DNA of 64,000 nucleotides, from positions 372,001-436,000 of the forward strand of contig JADLSH010000273.1 of NCBI GenBank assembly GCA_016169945.1, in the 5' to 3' direction. Below are positions 1 through 12,100 of this stretch, one piece after another. Within the stretch, counting starts at the first letter, position 1. Each line of letters opens with the position of its first letter. Source of the DNA: Trachythela sp. YZ-2020 (Eukaryota > Cnidaria > Anthozoa > Malacalcyonacea > Clavulariidae). The position numbers and the translations under genes are program-made. The notes below the pieces were generated by a model. That model was not told the origin of the DNA and did not search any database. It saw nothing but the letters and a program-made list of their open reading frames with translations.

Positions 1-760
1 TAATTATTGAGAGAACAGCTTCTTAATTTAGGGTCATTGGTTCGTAAAATTATCGGCCAGTGTAATGATCTTTAACCCTTTATGTGCCCATTGGTAGATG
101 TCACCCATGCACTGACGAGTTAAATAGTCCGGAGTTAGACAATGTAAAAAGTAAGATAAAACTAGAAGCAGATTCATGGCCACTTCAAGGGTTAAAAAGC
201 AAAACAGATTCTTATTTTACAAATTTCTTTTAATTGTAAATTATATTATGGTAGGAAAATATTGTTTGTGACCTATGTTAGCTAGTATTAGTATTATAAA
301 ATATGTTAGATAAAGATGAAAGAATAAATTAGAAAAACAATTCAAAATTAATTGATTTGATGTCTTGGTGTTCATGTTGTCTGTAACAAATATGTGAGAT
401 AAAACCGTAATCATTATTAGTTATCAATCAATTATAACAGAATACAATGATTCGCTCAATATTTTGTCACATAATAATAGGTCATTCATCAAGTATATTT
501 GTCCAAGAAAAGTCACCCAGTATCAAAACCATTCTCTAAAGTTAATTGATACACGCAATCAATTTTGAATGTACACTTTATATTTTTCAGTTCATCAATA
601 AATTACATATATTGAACAACTTGAACGTTAATTGCGCACAGCGAACACCTGGATTTTGAGTTTAATGGTTATTTGATAAATGAGAATGCATTTAAGACAT
701 AGCGTCTTTTGTTCCACGATGTTGAAACAACAGAACTATATATTATGGCAGCAATGTATT
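1..760. other. Non-coding 5' flank
   Basis: I see no convincing exon in this AT-rich stretch. A short element may run from about 70 to 197: its ends read TTAACCCTTTATGTG and CACTTCAAGGGTTAA, partly complementary to each other, which would fit a small MITE. The rest holds nothing I can name. Confidence 0.5.
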
Positions 761-768
761 TATAAAAG
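761..768 (+). promoter_or_regulatory. TATA box of the WSC-VWA gene
   Basis: A perfect TATAAAAG lies 44 bp upstream of the ATG at 812. This fits a core promoter with a very short 5' UTR. Confidence 0.6.
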
Positions 769-811
769 ATGAAAGCTCCCCCAAAATATATCATTCAAGC
801 TTAAAGTAAGG

Positions 812-3800
812 ATGGGTGCAAGAGAGATAGCAGCCCTTTTGTTCCTTACAAGCGCTGTTTTCGCTTCCGAAGGTGAGTAAAATATATGCTATCAATGTTT
901 GGCAGAGTTAAACGAGAGATGGAGAGCATAAGTTTACATGAGAGTTGGCAATATAAATTTTGGATGAGATTTGGTAAGCGAGAGTTGCAGGAGAGTTGAG
1001 AGGCAACTGTTTATATGAGAGCTTCCTCAACTCGCATGGCTACAAGAACAAGAGTTGACAAGCGAGAATTTACATGAGAGTTTCCTTACTCTCATCGCAT
1101 GACATCATGGTCATGGTCATGGTCATGGAAGAACAAGAGTTGAAAACGAGAGTTTCTTCAACTATCGAGTATCGCCTATCGGTATACATTTATATGTGAC
1201 ATTTAATAAGTCGCTATATTTCTAACACAGTCATATACTTTTAGCATGTGAGATATCGTACTACAAGATTGGATGCTACATTGACTCGCCAAATCCTAGA
1301 ACATTTCCCAACCTGTTACTCAATGCCAGATATTCAGGCGCTAGAAACAATCCTGGATATTCAATCGCTTGGGATATTCAAAAATATCAAGAGTTTCTAC
1401 CAAGGTAGGTTTTTACCATTGTAGAAATTAAAATGTACATATACTGAAGATTATTGATTTCTCTCGGAGACTGCATGGATGAAGTCCTTACTGGACTTCT
1501 AATTAAAACAGTTCAGAAATGATAGAGCAACCCAGTATAAACAAAGCTATTTAGTTAAGCTTAGTGCTTCTTAGCAACTCACCAGCTATATTCTTATATA
1601 ATGGATCTTAAAACTAAGACCGGGTCTTTATCTAAACATTGAATCGGGTCGAAGATCGAATCGGATCTTTATCTAAACATTGTACATACCGGCATTGTAT
1701 CATATCTCTCTAAATAACCAGACATATATCCTGTTTATTTTTTGAAGGTTTAACTGTGACTGTGCTAAAGCTGTTGCTTCTACGGGCACTAAATACTTCG
1801 GTATACAATACTATGCAGAATGTTGGAGTGGTGTGGCCGGACCTGAAGATTTTGTCGAATTGGGTTTATCAAAATCCTGCGTAAATTCCTCATTTGGAAT
1901 ATGTCAAGCTGATTCCGAGCAATGTAGCGGTACTCGCTTCACGAATTTGATCTATTATATACCAGACCAGTCCAAACATGAAACCAAGAAACCTCCGACA
2001 ATCACAACCAAACCTCCGACAACTACAACCAAACCTCGGACAACTACAACAAAGCTTCCGACAACTACAACCAAGCCCCCGACCACTACAACAAAGCCTC
2101 CGACAACTACAACCAAGTCTCCAACAACTACAACCAAACCTCCGACAACTACAACCAAACCTCGGACAACTACAACCAAACCTCCGACAACTACAACCAA
2201 GCCCCCGACCACTACAACAAAGCCTCCGACAACTACAACCAAGTCTCCAACAACTACAACAAAGCCTCCGACAACTACAACAAAGCCTCCGACAACTACA
2301 ACAAAGCCTCCGACAACTACAACAAAGCCTCCGACAACCACGACCAAACCTCTGACAACCACAACCAAACCTCGGACAACTGCAACAAAGCCTCCGACAA
2401 CTACAACCAAACCTCCGACAACCACTGAACCAGTAGCAGTGATTACAACAGAAGACAATAAGCCAGGTAACAGGTTTTCTTGAACCTCCCATGATATTTC
2501 CACCCTAGTAAAAACTCCAGATATGAAGGAACAACCAAGAGAAAGTACAAGAACGAGTCAGTAAAACCTTCTCACAGACGTTTTTGTACAACATCAGATT
2601 AATTTAAATTAGCCCACTTTCAAGACCATGATCTAACCATGCTTAGCTCAGTAGCAAGTTTGTACAACATCAGATCACTTTAGGACAGCCCACAATGAAG
2701 AAAAGGTGTTACATCTGCGTAACTCAGCAGTGAGTTCTGTACAGTATAAAATCAGTTCATGATAGTATCCCACATTCAAGAAAATGTATTTCCCTATATG
2801 ATCTAATGATGTCTAACATCGCAGTTAAAGACAACGCTAACAAAACGTACCACATTAACTTATCCAAACTCTATTAACTAACTGTATAATTGAATCTTAT
2901 ATAGACTGTATGAAAACCGCAGATATCCTTATTGCGTTGGACATATCATCGAGTATTTCTTTGCCTGAATTTGAGAAACGAAAACAACTTCTCGCAGATT
3001 TTGTGGCAAGATTTCCGGTGAATATAAACGAAGTCCACTTTGCTCTAATGCACTACAATCACTTTATACATACCGACTTCACATTTGAGGATCCACACTT
3101 CTCCAATGTAGACGCGGTCCAAGAAGCCATCTTTCAGGTTCCGTTGCTTGGCGGGGCAACCTTGACACAGAAAGCCCTAGATGAAGCATTACAAGTGTTC
3201 TCCAAGCCCCAATATGGAGCACGGCCAACATCGAAGAAGATACTGATCATTGTGACAGATGGGTATACCTATGGTGGAGAGGAAACCTTGAAGTTACCTT
3301 CTTTGAAACTGCAGGTATATTTATCTTTAAAAAATATATGTAAAAAGTCCTTTCATGCTAACTCAAAGAGTTCTGAAATTTGGAAGAGATCTTTCAAATT
3401 ATTAGACAAAGGCATTCTTATGCTTCTAATATCAGCACTCTGTGGCTCAGTGGACTCTGCAGCTCAGTTGGTTAGAGCGCTGCACCGGAATCGCAGGGCC
3501 GCAGATTCGATTCCTGCCAGAGGGCCTAAGTAGCGTTTTTCGCAACTGCTCCTGGCTAGGTCTAAAAAATGTATATAAATTTTCATTCGAGTATTCCAGC
3601 ATCTACAAACACCTTCTACTATTAGTCTTATCGAACGAGATGGCGAGAAAAAATCATAATGATAGGTCGTTTTCTTTTAGCTTTCTGGAGTGAACATAGT
3701 TCCCGTTGGATTTGGTAGACGGACAAACTTGGTCGGGCTGAGAGTGATGTCAAGTAATGTCCTGACATTGGATAATATTCTTCAGAAGACTGGGGACGAT

Positions 3801-3863
3801 TTATTACAGTACTTAGATATGTTAGTGCATGTTGTGTGCGAGCCACCAAGTAAAATAATATAG
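812..3863 (+). CDS. Secreted WSC / mucin-linker / VWA domain protein, 5 exons
   Basis: Exons 812-872, 1245-1404, 1748-2466, 2905-3314 and 3681-3863 join in frame (phases 1,2,1,0) to 510 codons, all with GT/AG borders. Residues 1-18 form a signal peptide (MGAREIAALLFLTSAVFA). Residues about 21-125 are a cysteine-rich WSC-type domain, with a GCY start and later FNCDCA and AECW cysteines; WSC domains bind carbohydrate. Next comes a linker of about 21 copies of the heptad TTTTKPP, likely heavily O-glycosylated. Residues about 315-505 are a von Willebrand A domain with an apparently complete MIDAS: DISSS, the Thr of GGATLT and the Asp of IVTDGY. I see no transmembrane segment, so the protein is probably secreted, for example into mucus or extracellular matrix. 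The heptad count may vary between alleles. Function is inferred from domains only. Confidence 0.85.
1990..2430 (+). repeat. 21-bp coding minisatellite (TTTTKPP)n
   Basis: Inside exon 3 of the WSC-VWA gene a 21-bp unit repeats about 21 times, encoding TTTTKPP with Ser, Arg or Leu variants. It stays open in several frames on both strands, so long overlapping ORFs there are artefacts. Confidence 0.9.
3437..3560 (+). mobile_element. tRNA-derived SINE in WSC-VWA intron 4
   Basis: The sequence has a Pol III A-box-like CAGCTCAGTTGGTTAGAGCG and, after a tRNA-like spacing, a B-box-like GATTCGATTCC. It then runs into a tail (CAACTGCTCCTGGCTAGG) that recurs in reverse at 50349-50455. The shared non-tRNA tail marks a SINE rather than a functional tRNA. 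Confidence 0.7.
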
Positions 3864-6124
3864 ATTGTACACTTTAGAAATGTAATGGCAGGTTGTAAAC
3901 TATAGATATAACGGACAGTGTGTCATTAGATTATCAAATCATATTTGTTTAGACTACTTACTTTAAGATATAGCATCAAATCATGCATGAAATGAAGTAA
4001 ATTATGGTAAAATAGATGAGTGTATTTTCATTGAAATTTATACTATGATCAGGTTTGGATGAGGGTTTAACTTCGCTTTTAGTTAACTTGCTGACGAAGG
4101 GCTTTCGCTCGAAACATCGAAGTGTGTGTATCTTTTTCTGGTAGTTCAAACACAAACCATGGGCATGGCAGCGTATTATAACGCTAAGGTAGGCCATGTT
4201 TATGAACTATCTCAGCATGATGTTCCGCCATAACTAAATGCCGGGATACTCAGCAGTGGGAGGTGAATATGCTTAACAGTTTCCGTGCTTTTCAACTCAA
4301 ACAAGTGAGCTTCAAACTTGTGCATAAATGAGCGCCACATAGGTATGAGGTATTTACTAGGTAATTAGAAAACAATTAGAATAGTGTTTGACTTTCAAAG
4401 ACATCTGCGGAGGTCGTTTACACCAGGGTACACCCGCTGGTTTTGAACTTGAAAAGAAGTCGCTAGCTATTGCGGAATAATTCAAAAGATAACAAGAGGG
4501 GCCTAATTCTGCCTTGCAATTGAAACAACTTGCAGCTCGCTAAGAGCGCTTGCATCTTATTGAAAAGAACTCACTAACACTCAGTGTATTAAATTTTCTA
4601 CTGCGAGTTTCATAATCAGATACAAGCGCTCGTAGCGAGGGGTAACCAGTACGAGGACTGGAGGTTGGGCTTTAAAAACCTCATATTTATAGAATGTAGG
4701 CACTTAACACCCTTGTTATAAGTAGTTTTTTATCATGTTCAAGTAACCTTGTCGTACCTAACTGCACCAAATCACCCAAATTGTACTGTTTAAACATCAT
4801 TTCCCTACAGCCTGGTCAAAAATCTAACTTCTTTCCAAAAATTAGGATACGCAGGCGATGATGGTGGCTCAAATTAATGTCAAACTAACACTTTAGTTTA
4901 ATTTTCTACATGAACGTTGGTGGAAAGTGCACTTCACGAAGGAGCTGCCCTTACCGGCATCCCTCCTTTAAAGAAGGAGTAGGAAGTAATTGTAACTGTA
5001 AGAGAAACAGAGAAATATTATTGCCAGCAAGTAACTTTTAGTAACATTTGGGGGGCAATAGTATCTTTAAAGACCATGTCAAGTCCATTCTGCGCATGTG
5101 CTATGGGGGGTCCCGCGATGTAAACAATGCCCAAATTTCGCGTTATTTCGACTAAAATTCGACATCTTCTAAATCAGAAACTCGAATCGGTATTTATTTA
5201 AAGCATAGCGAACCTTTAGCGAACCAGAACACATCATATTTTTTTAAATATAGCGTGTTTAAAATGTAAACAAACGGACGTTGCCGATTCTAGTTTACAT
5301 CGGGACTTCGGCCTGATGTTTCAATCACGGATTTATCCAGTATAGTTTAGAGATCAGAAGAAAACCCTTATACGCTCGTTTTGTAGCTTGATGAAACACC
5401 CATCACTCGACAATCAATCAAATGTGATGGGAGTTTATGAGTTGTATGCCATCGCCTTATTAAATATCGTTGCTAGTTTGACCTCTATTTTAATGAAAAC
5501 ATTTGCACCTAAAACCAAGCAACGTATTGAATGTTCAGACACTCAATATACTGAAACATTGCGATAATTCGTCTTTGTTTAACAAAGTTATGGGTCAACG
5601 CACAGAATATTTCGGATTAGTGTCGACTTTACAAAGACTTAAACAATCATTTTCATGACGCCAATACTGAGTCAATTTGCCGTATTTATGCTAAAATGTA
5701 TTAGAATACACAAGACAAAGTTAATTTGCAAATCTACACAGGGGGTGGAACAGGCATTTGTTGCTTCTGTTTGTAAAATCAATCAAAGTTATTTTTTCAT
5801 TAGATTGCATGCTGGCAAGCGGGCATTGAACACGAGTTGTCAAAATACGGAGTTGTTGAGCCTTAATGTTCAAATTGCATCTACTAAACATGCTAATATA
5901 TTCGTATTTCGTAATTAAAAAGGCAAGCATAACGACGAACCACTTGAAAATCGAGAGTAATATAAATTAACATTAATCAGGCGATAAGCTGCTTCAAGCG
6001 ACCACGGTAAGCGACGGAGCGTGCCTGACGTTATGGCTAGCACACACAGTAGAGTGCATATACTCCTAGGTTAATTCCGTTAACGAACGAGACAGTATTA
6101 CAGATTGAGACCAGGCAATTCGGG
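3864..6124. other. Intergenic, no gene seen
   Basis: No exon is supported here. The open frame at 5655-5918 has no splice partner or family resemblance. A dispersed element lies at 4080-4200 (listed separately). Sequence around 5090-5310 (GCGCATGTG, TCCCGCGATGTAAAC, with a partly complementary GTTTACATCGGGAC) looks like an old repeat. Confidence 0.5.
4080..4200 (+). repeat. Dispersed repeat with hammerhead-like core, copy 1
   Basis: It contains CTGACGAAGGGC then GCTCGAAAC, followed by a GGTAGTTCAAACACAAACC segment. Related copies lie at 6977-7092, 26322-26455 and 38560-38610, so this is a transposon-derived family. CUGANGA followed by a short stem and GAAAC is the conserved core of hammerhead ribozymes, which some Penelope-like elements carry. 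The family assignment is inference. Confidence 0.4.
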
Positions 6125-9100
6125 ATGAATGGTATATGCTACGGAACTCGATCTTTGAAAATGACCTCGGCTTTGCTCAGCAAGGTATGACAGTGTTATT
6201 AATCTGTTTCAAGTAAACGTCAAATATATCACCGTTTAACAAATTTCAAGCTTCACTTGTAAACGTTTTATGTAATTCCTAACGAAATGCGGCCTAACTA
6301 TATCGAAGTTTGCACGAAGCAAGCTTGTTAACGCGACATGATTTATGTTATAGATTCTGTTCCTCTTGTGGATGACTCAATGCCGGGTGGCTATCAAACA
6401 GCAACTTGATTGCGGGGAAGTAGGTAAGAAAACCGAACATTTTGCATAAGCCATTAAAATTATTCGTGAGCATAGCTGTATAACCATTATACAAGTCCAT
6501 TACCAGTAGCATAGCTTTTGAGAAAGTTTTTGAAAATTTGGATTGCTAGAAAATTTTCACTGATATTATCTCAAAGTTGTTCTAAGTTTTTTTATCTTAA
6601 ATCTTTTAGCCGTAGGGCTTAGTGCGTAGGTCGCCGAAATATTTTTTGACTGTTACAAAAAATTTTCGTTCCGTTTTTTGAAAGATCGTTTCAAAATTTG
6701 AAATATATCGAGAGGTAACTGCCGCAACTTAATTGATGAGGCACGAGTTGTATATTGTTACTTGGCAATAGTATTAGTAAAGATACATAATTTGTTTCGG
6801 CTTCAATGAACCACAAATTTGAATAAGGTGTTATTTAGGCCAAAATTTGTATGGAATGAAGTGAGCTTGTAAGATGTCTCAGAATTTTGGGATGGCGCAA
6901 CAGGAATATATCTGTCATCAAGTAGAGTGGAGTCACTTTAATACGATCACGTATGCACTAAAAATGTGACAACTAGCCTCCTCCCGATGAAGGACTTCGC
7001 ACGAAACGTCAAAGTGTTTTTCAAGTAGTTCAGACAAAAACCGACAGCAGATATTTGTAGAATATTATCTTCACCGGACCCCCACGTTTGAGATAATATA
7101 AAAATTTACCCGTATAACCAGGGAGACCGTAAAACAGGGTATCTTTATAAGGAAATGTACTGTATTGGTGTTTTGTCAGGAAAACAACACCGTTGATAAC
7201 GAGATGGCTGCATGCACAACAAAGTTAAATCAATGATACAAGTGCATTTTCAATTTTGTCGAGTTCCTAGAAATTCAAATACGAGATTGAATTCAAATAC
7301 GAGATTGATTCCAAATACGAGATTGAATTCAAATATTTTTCTAATTTGTACTAAGTAATGAAATTTGTCAAAATATTCTGACTAAGTTGGTTTATGTCAT
7401 CACATATACTTAGAAATTTTTCAGATGCAGTAAAGACTAATAACTGTATATTATTTTGACTTCATTGAACCACAAATTAAAAAAGATAAACCGTTATCTT
7501 CTATCGAGTCCACAATGTATTGGTAGACGTAGTACTAAGCGAAATGATAGATGAAAGACGTCAAATGTTTTGACTGAGTGAGTCAGTACACATCTGCCAT
7601 CAAATGACCAGCTTTCAAGACTTAAAAAACGTTAAGCCCCGTACAGACGAGCAAGTTTTCCTTGACAAGTTCCTTGTCGAGTTTACTTGTTCGTGTGTAC
7701 GGCAAACAAGTTTTTTTCCATCAATTTTTCCTTGACAAGTTTTACGAGCACGTGTATTAACGACACAAGTGAATATTTAATGTGTATAGTGGCAATGGCC
7801 GCTCAACTAGATCGAAAATAAGTGTGCAGTGGCGTACTGCGCATTTCCTTGTCAAGTTTTCCTTGTCGGCCGTACACACGAACAATTTCCCTTGTTCAAA
7901 AGCTGGCATGACTAGCTTTTCAACAAGGCTCATTGTCAAGGAAAACTTGTCAATTTTTTACCGTACACACGGGCAAATAAAACTTGTCAAGGAAAACTTG
8001 TCAAGGAAAACTTGCTCGTCTGTACGGGGCTTTAACTACGGTCTTCAACATTTCAAAGTTGAGAATCATAACTGATAAATGCAAAGAAAAATGTCAAAAC
8101 TCTTGAACTATTTTTAGTCACATATCCGTTATTAAACAGTTATACATGGAATTTGCAATAGCTGTGACTGGAAGTAGTCTCTGCGTGATTATTGTAATCA
8201 TTGTAAGGCGGTTTGTTCTCTTACAAAATTACTTTATTCAAATACTTATTAACTATTTCCCGGCAAAGAATTCTCCCGCTGACAAGTAAAATTGCCTGGC
8301 GTTAGACAGAGTAAAATACTAAAGTCAGCATCGTTGTCCATACAGGAAAGAGTTAAGGAGACATTGGTTTCTGAACTACTTGAGAAGGATTAAAAACACT
8401 TCGAGTCTTCGATCAGGCTTTCGAAGGAAGATCTTTGTCAGAAGATTATCAGATACTACCAACATTCAGAATCATTAGACCCCCATGATATGCAGGTTTA
8501 AGATTAGGGTTTCTATCAAACTCTGATAAAACTGTAAGATTATAAGAACTTGAAAATACTTTAAAATGGTCTGTTCTAAAACTGTGCCACAGCTAGTAGT
8601 ATAAAGCGCGAGTATATTTGACCCTTGACGCAGAGCAGTTCTTATGCGGGCCAGGTGTTCAAATATATAACATCAGATATGACGATAAGTCGTCCAATAT
8701 CTATTCATAGTGATCTTAATTCCGCCTAAATGTGAATTGCTGTAGATATTTTAGACAAACAAGTAAAAGAAGATAAGGCTTTTGTGTAGGCAGATGGGTT
8801 AAGAAAATAGCATTGTGTATGCATGTATGTGTGTGAGAGCAAGAGCTCTATATAAAACTGGACTAACATCTCTCATAGTGAAACAGTGGGCTTTCTATTT
8901 TACTGAAGTAATATCAGTATTCAGTACTAAAAGTGAAGTTGAACAAATGGGCTCTATATATTACTGGAGTAATATTTTCAGTACAGGTATAGACAAGTGA
9001 GTTACTGTCAGTAATGATTATGAAGTTGAACAAGTGGGCTTGATCTATGATTTTACTGGAGTAATAAGCTCTATATAGTAACTGGAGTGATATCTAAAGT

Positions 9101-12100
9101 ATTGCGCTATTAGCAAAAAGCTTCGCTTTGATTTGTCAATTTTGGCCTGAATGGAAACCCATACGATATCAGACGATAGTGAATCTATATCGAGTGAACT
9201 ATATCTCTCTTTGGATTTGTTAAGTGTGTCTGCGGTTACACTATATGCTTACTAACTGCATGCGTCGTATCTCATAAAAAAGTCGTTTAAACGACGGACA
9301 CTCGAAATCCCGTCGGTCGATATCGCTAATCGGAGTTCACTGGCCGTATAAATCACTGTCAGTATAATATATGTGTGCCCATAATGAACTTTTAATCCAA
9401 ATATAGTTCGCTTTCTGATATCATTTACGTACGAAAAAGGTGAAATGTATAAAATATTTAGGACTAAAGCAGCTGCGATTTGTAAGTGTTGAAAAACATT
9501 ACTATATGTAGAAAAATTACTATAATTTATGTAGATATAAGTATGGAGTGCATGGTTTATATGCGCGTTGCTTCTCACTGCTGAGTTAAGCATACTTAGA
9601 TCATAAGTTAGCAGGGCCTTTTTTAAGAAATCGCTGGTGGGGGGGACCATAATCGAAAGGGGACGTAACACGTAGGTGGTGTATTACAGGTGTGGGAAGC
9701 TGAAGGGGGGTATATTTTGATATATCCCATCTAAACGGAGCCAGGTTTTGTTGTGAGAATACCATAACTTTCCTCCAAACTCAGTTTCCCCCCCTTTTTT
9801 GCTTATACTTTGGACAAAAGGGACCTTCACTGGGGGGGCCAAAATAGCTTACTGGGGGGGGGGGGCAACATGGGGACTGGGGGGGGCTTTGGCCCCTCCA
9901 GTACATTAGTTAAAAAAGGCCCTGTATAAGGTAGATCCTGTAGAGGTAGTACATGTTCTTGAATATGGGTTACAATAAAGTGACTTAATTTTGTACAAAA
10001 CGCGCAGCATAGTAAAGCATGGTTAGATCATGCTGGGGTATGGTCAATGTTTTTGAATGTGGACTCCATAATCAGTTACTCTATATTTAGCAACCACAAA
10101 CAGCATCTTTTTACATTCCTTATGTATATTATTGTATCTGTGTGATGCTATTAGACTTATGGCGGTTAATGAGTATAGATAAATATTCATATTAGTATTG
10201 GACAATACTGTACTCGTAAACATGCATGTACGCCCAAATTAAAAAAATAGTCGAAGGTTATGTATATAGCATGCAGAGGCCGGTGTTCAATTTTAACCCG
10301 CTGTTTTGGGTTATGTATTTCTGCATGTCCGTTCATTATTTTAAAAACTTTAGAAAATAAAACGTCTACTGATCAAGAAAAGATTAGTTCTGGAAAACTT
10401 TATAAACAAGCTGTTGGAAAGTTTGATTTGAAGATTTTCGCTAACCTAGGGTTAGGCTAACCGACCCCAGAAAAAGAACATGGCAATTCGGTTGTTTTCT
10501 GTGTTATAAAATTGAAATATTCAGCGCTTTTCCACATACAAGATGTACAAAAAATAAAATGCCACACATTAAAGCCACCCATATATACAAGTTCATTGAC
10601 GTACAAACGAATATGAAAAGCACAGACGAAACTTGTTCAATCCCTTCAGACTAAATAGAGTCAAAGAGTAGAATTTATTTTCAAATTAATTTGCTGGCCA
10701 ATTACAGCGCAGCGCACGTTCGAGGAGCACTACGCGTCTACGCCAATGCTGGCTTGATAATTTTGAAGTAATCATCTCCACAATGTATTTGCGTGCAGAA
10801 AAAATTTAATTTTAGTAATTTTAATAGGCACATGCTGTTATGTTTACGTCTCTGACTAATGACATATCCATTTTCGCTGTCAAAATTACAATAAATAATA
10901 GATGAATGCGTATATATCGTTGCTTCAAAATAACTAAACCTTGACGCTAAGTAGCGAAAAATACCATTGATCTCATAGAAAACTGGACTGTTTAGGGCCC
11001 GTTTATATGATCCCGGCTATAGGCGGGACGGGACAGTTGCCGAGATCCCGCCTGTAATATAAACTCTATAGAGTGTTTATATGATCCCGCATCTATCCCG
11101 CCTAGACGGCGTCTGTTGCCGGAATCCCGCCTAGCCGGGACGAAAAATTCCCATATAAACACTTTATCCCGGCCAGGCGGGATGAACTTTTCTTCTGAGC
11201 ACGCGTAAATCCCTTTTCTGCAAGAAAATATGACGTCAAGTAACTGGCTTCATCCCGGCAATGTATTTTGTCCATATAAACACGCCATCCCGCCTAAGCG
11301 AGTTTCCCGGCTAGGTGGGATGGAAACGTCCCGTCCCGCCTAGACGGGATCATATAAACAGGCCCTAATTTACAGTTTTATGGCAATTTTAAAAATTTTG
11401 CTTGTTAATGTGAGAATCGTCAGACGCAGTGCGCAATTTTCTGGTTTTTGCAATTTGACTGTACCAAACATCACATGCAGGTTATCTCTGCGAAGTAACA
11501 CGTCAAGGATTTTTTAAGGGATGACCCTAGTGACCTCTAGGGAAAACAATTTAGAATTGATAGAGCTATCCAGTATAAATAAAGTTAGTTTAGTTTAGGT
11601 TTCCTCCTGTAGTAACACTGGTTCAATAAGAGATGACCCTTACTCGACCTCTAGGGAGAACAGTTTAGAACTGATAGAGCTATCCAGTACAAATAAAGTT
11701 AGTTTAGTTTAGGTTTCCTCCTGTAGTAACACTGGATCAATAAGAGATGACCCTTACTGGACCTCTAGGGAGAACAATTTAGAACTGTAGAGTTATCCAG
11801 TATAAATAAAGTTAGTTTACTTTAGCCTATTGTGTGATACAACCTAAATGACAAACTAAAACAACTTATACTATTCAGAAATTGGGTTTTTTTTCAAGAT
11901 ATTTTGACAAAAATCAGCATATCATCTGCTATTTTGCTAGTTACATATTTACATATGCTTGTATTTTCAACATCTGTAAATATACTCAAAGCTTTGTATT
12001 GTGTGCTTTTCGTGTTTTTGCAGCCGAAATTATTTTGCAATTATCTTGTTAGTGAAAATAATTGCTTCCCAGCAGGATTGCTGAGCAATTTAAACCTCAT

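Noticed and set aside
1890..2503. Long minus-strand open frames over the TTTTKPP array
   Set aside because: They are shadows of the 21-bp repeat, which is free of stops in most frames. The plus-strand frame has splice sites that join WSC and VWA.
3440..3520. Functional tRNA gene
   Set aside because: A and B boxes are present but the acceptor stem is not convincing, and the same sequence with the same tail recurs at 50349, so a SINE fits better.
5655..5918. 87-codon open frame
   Set aside because: No homology I recognise, no splice partners, surrounded by repeats.
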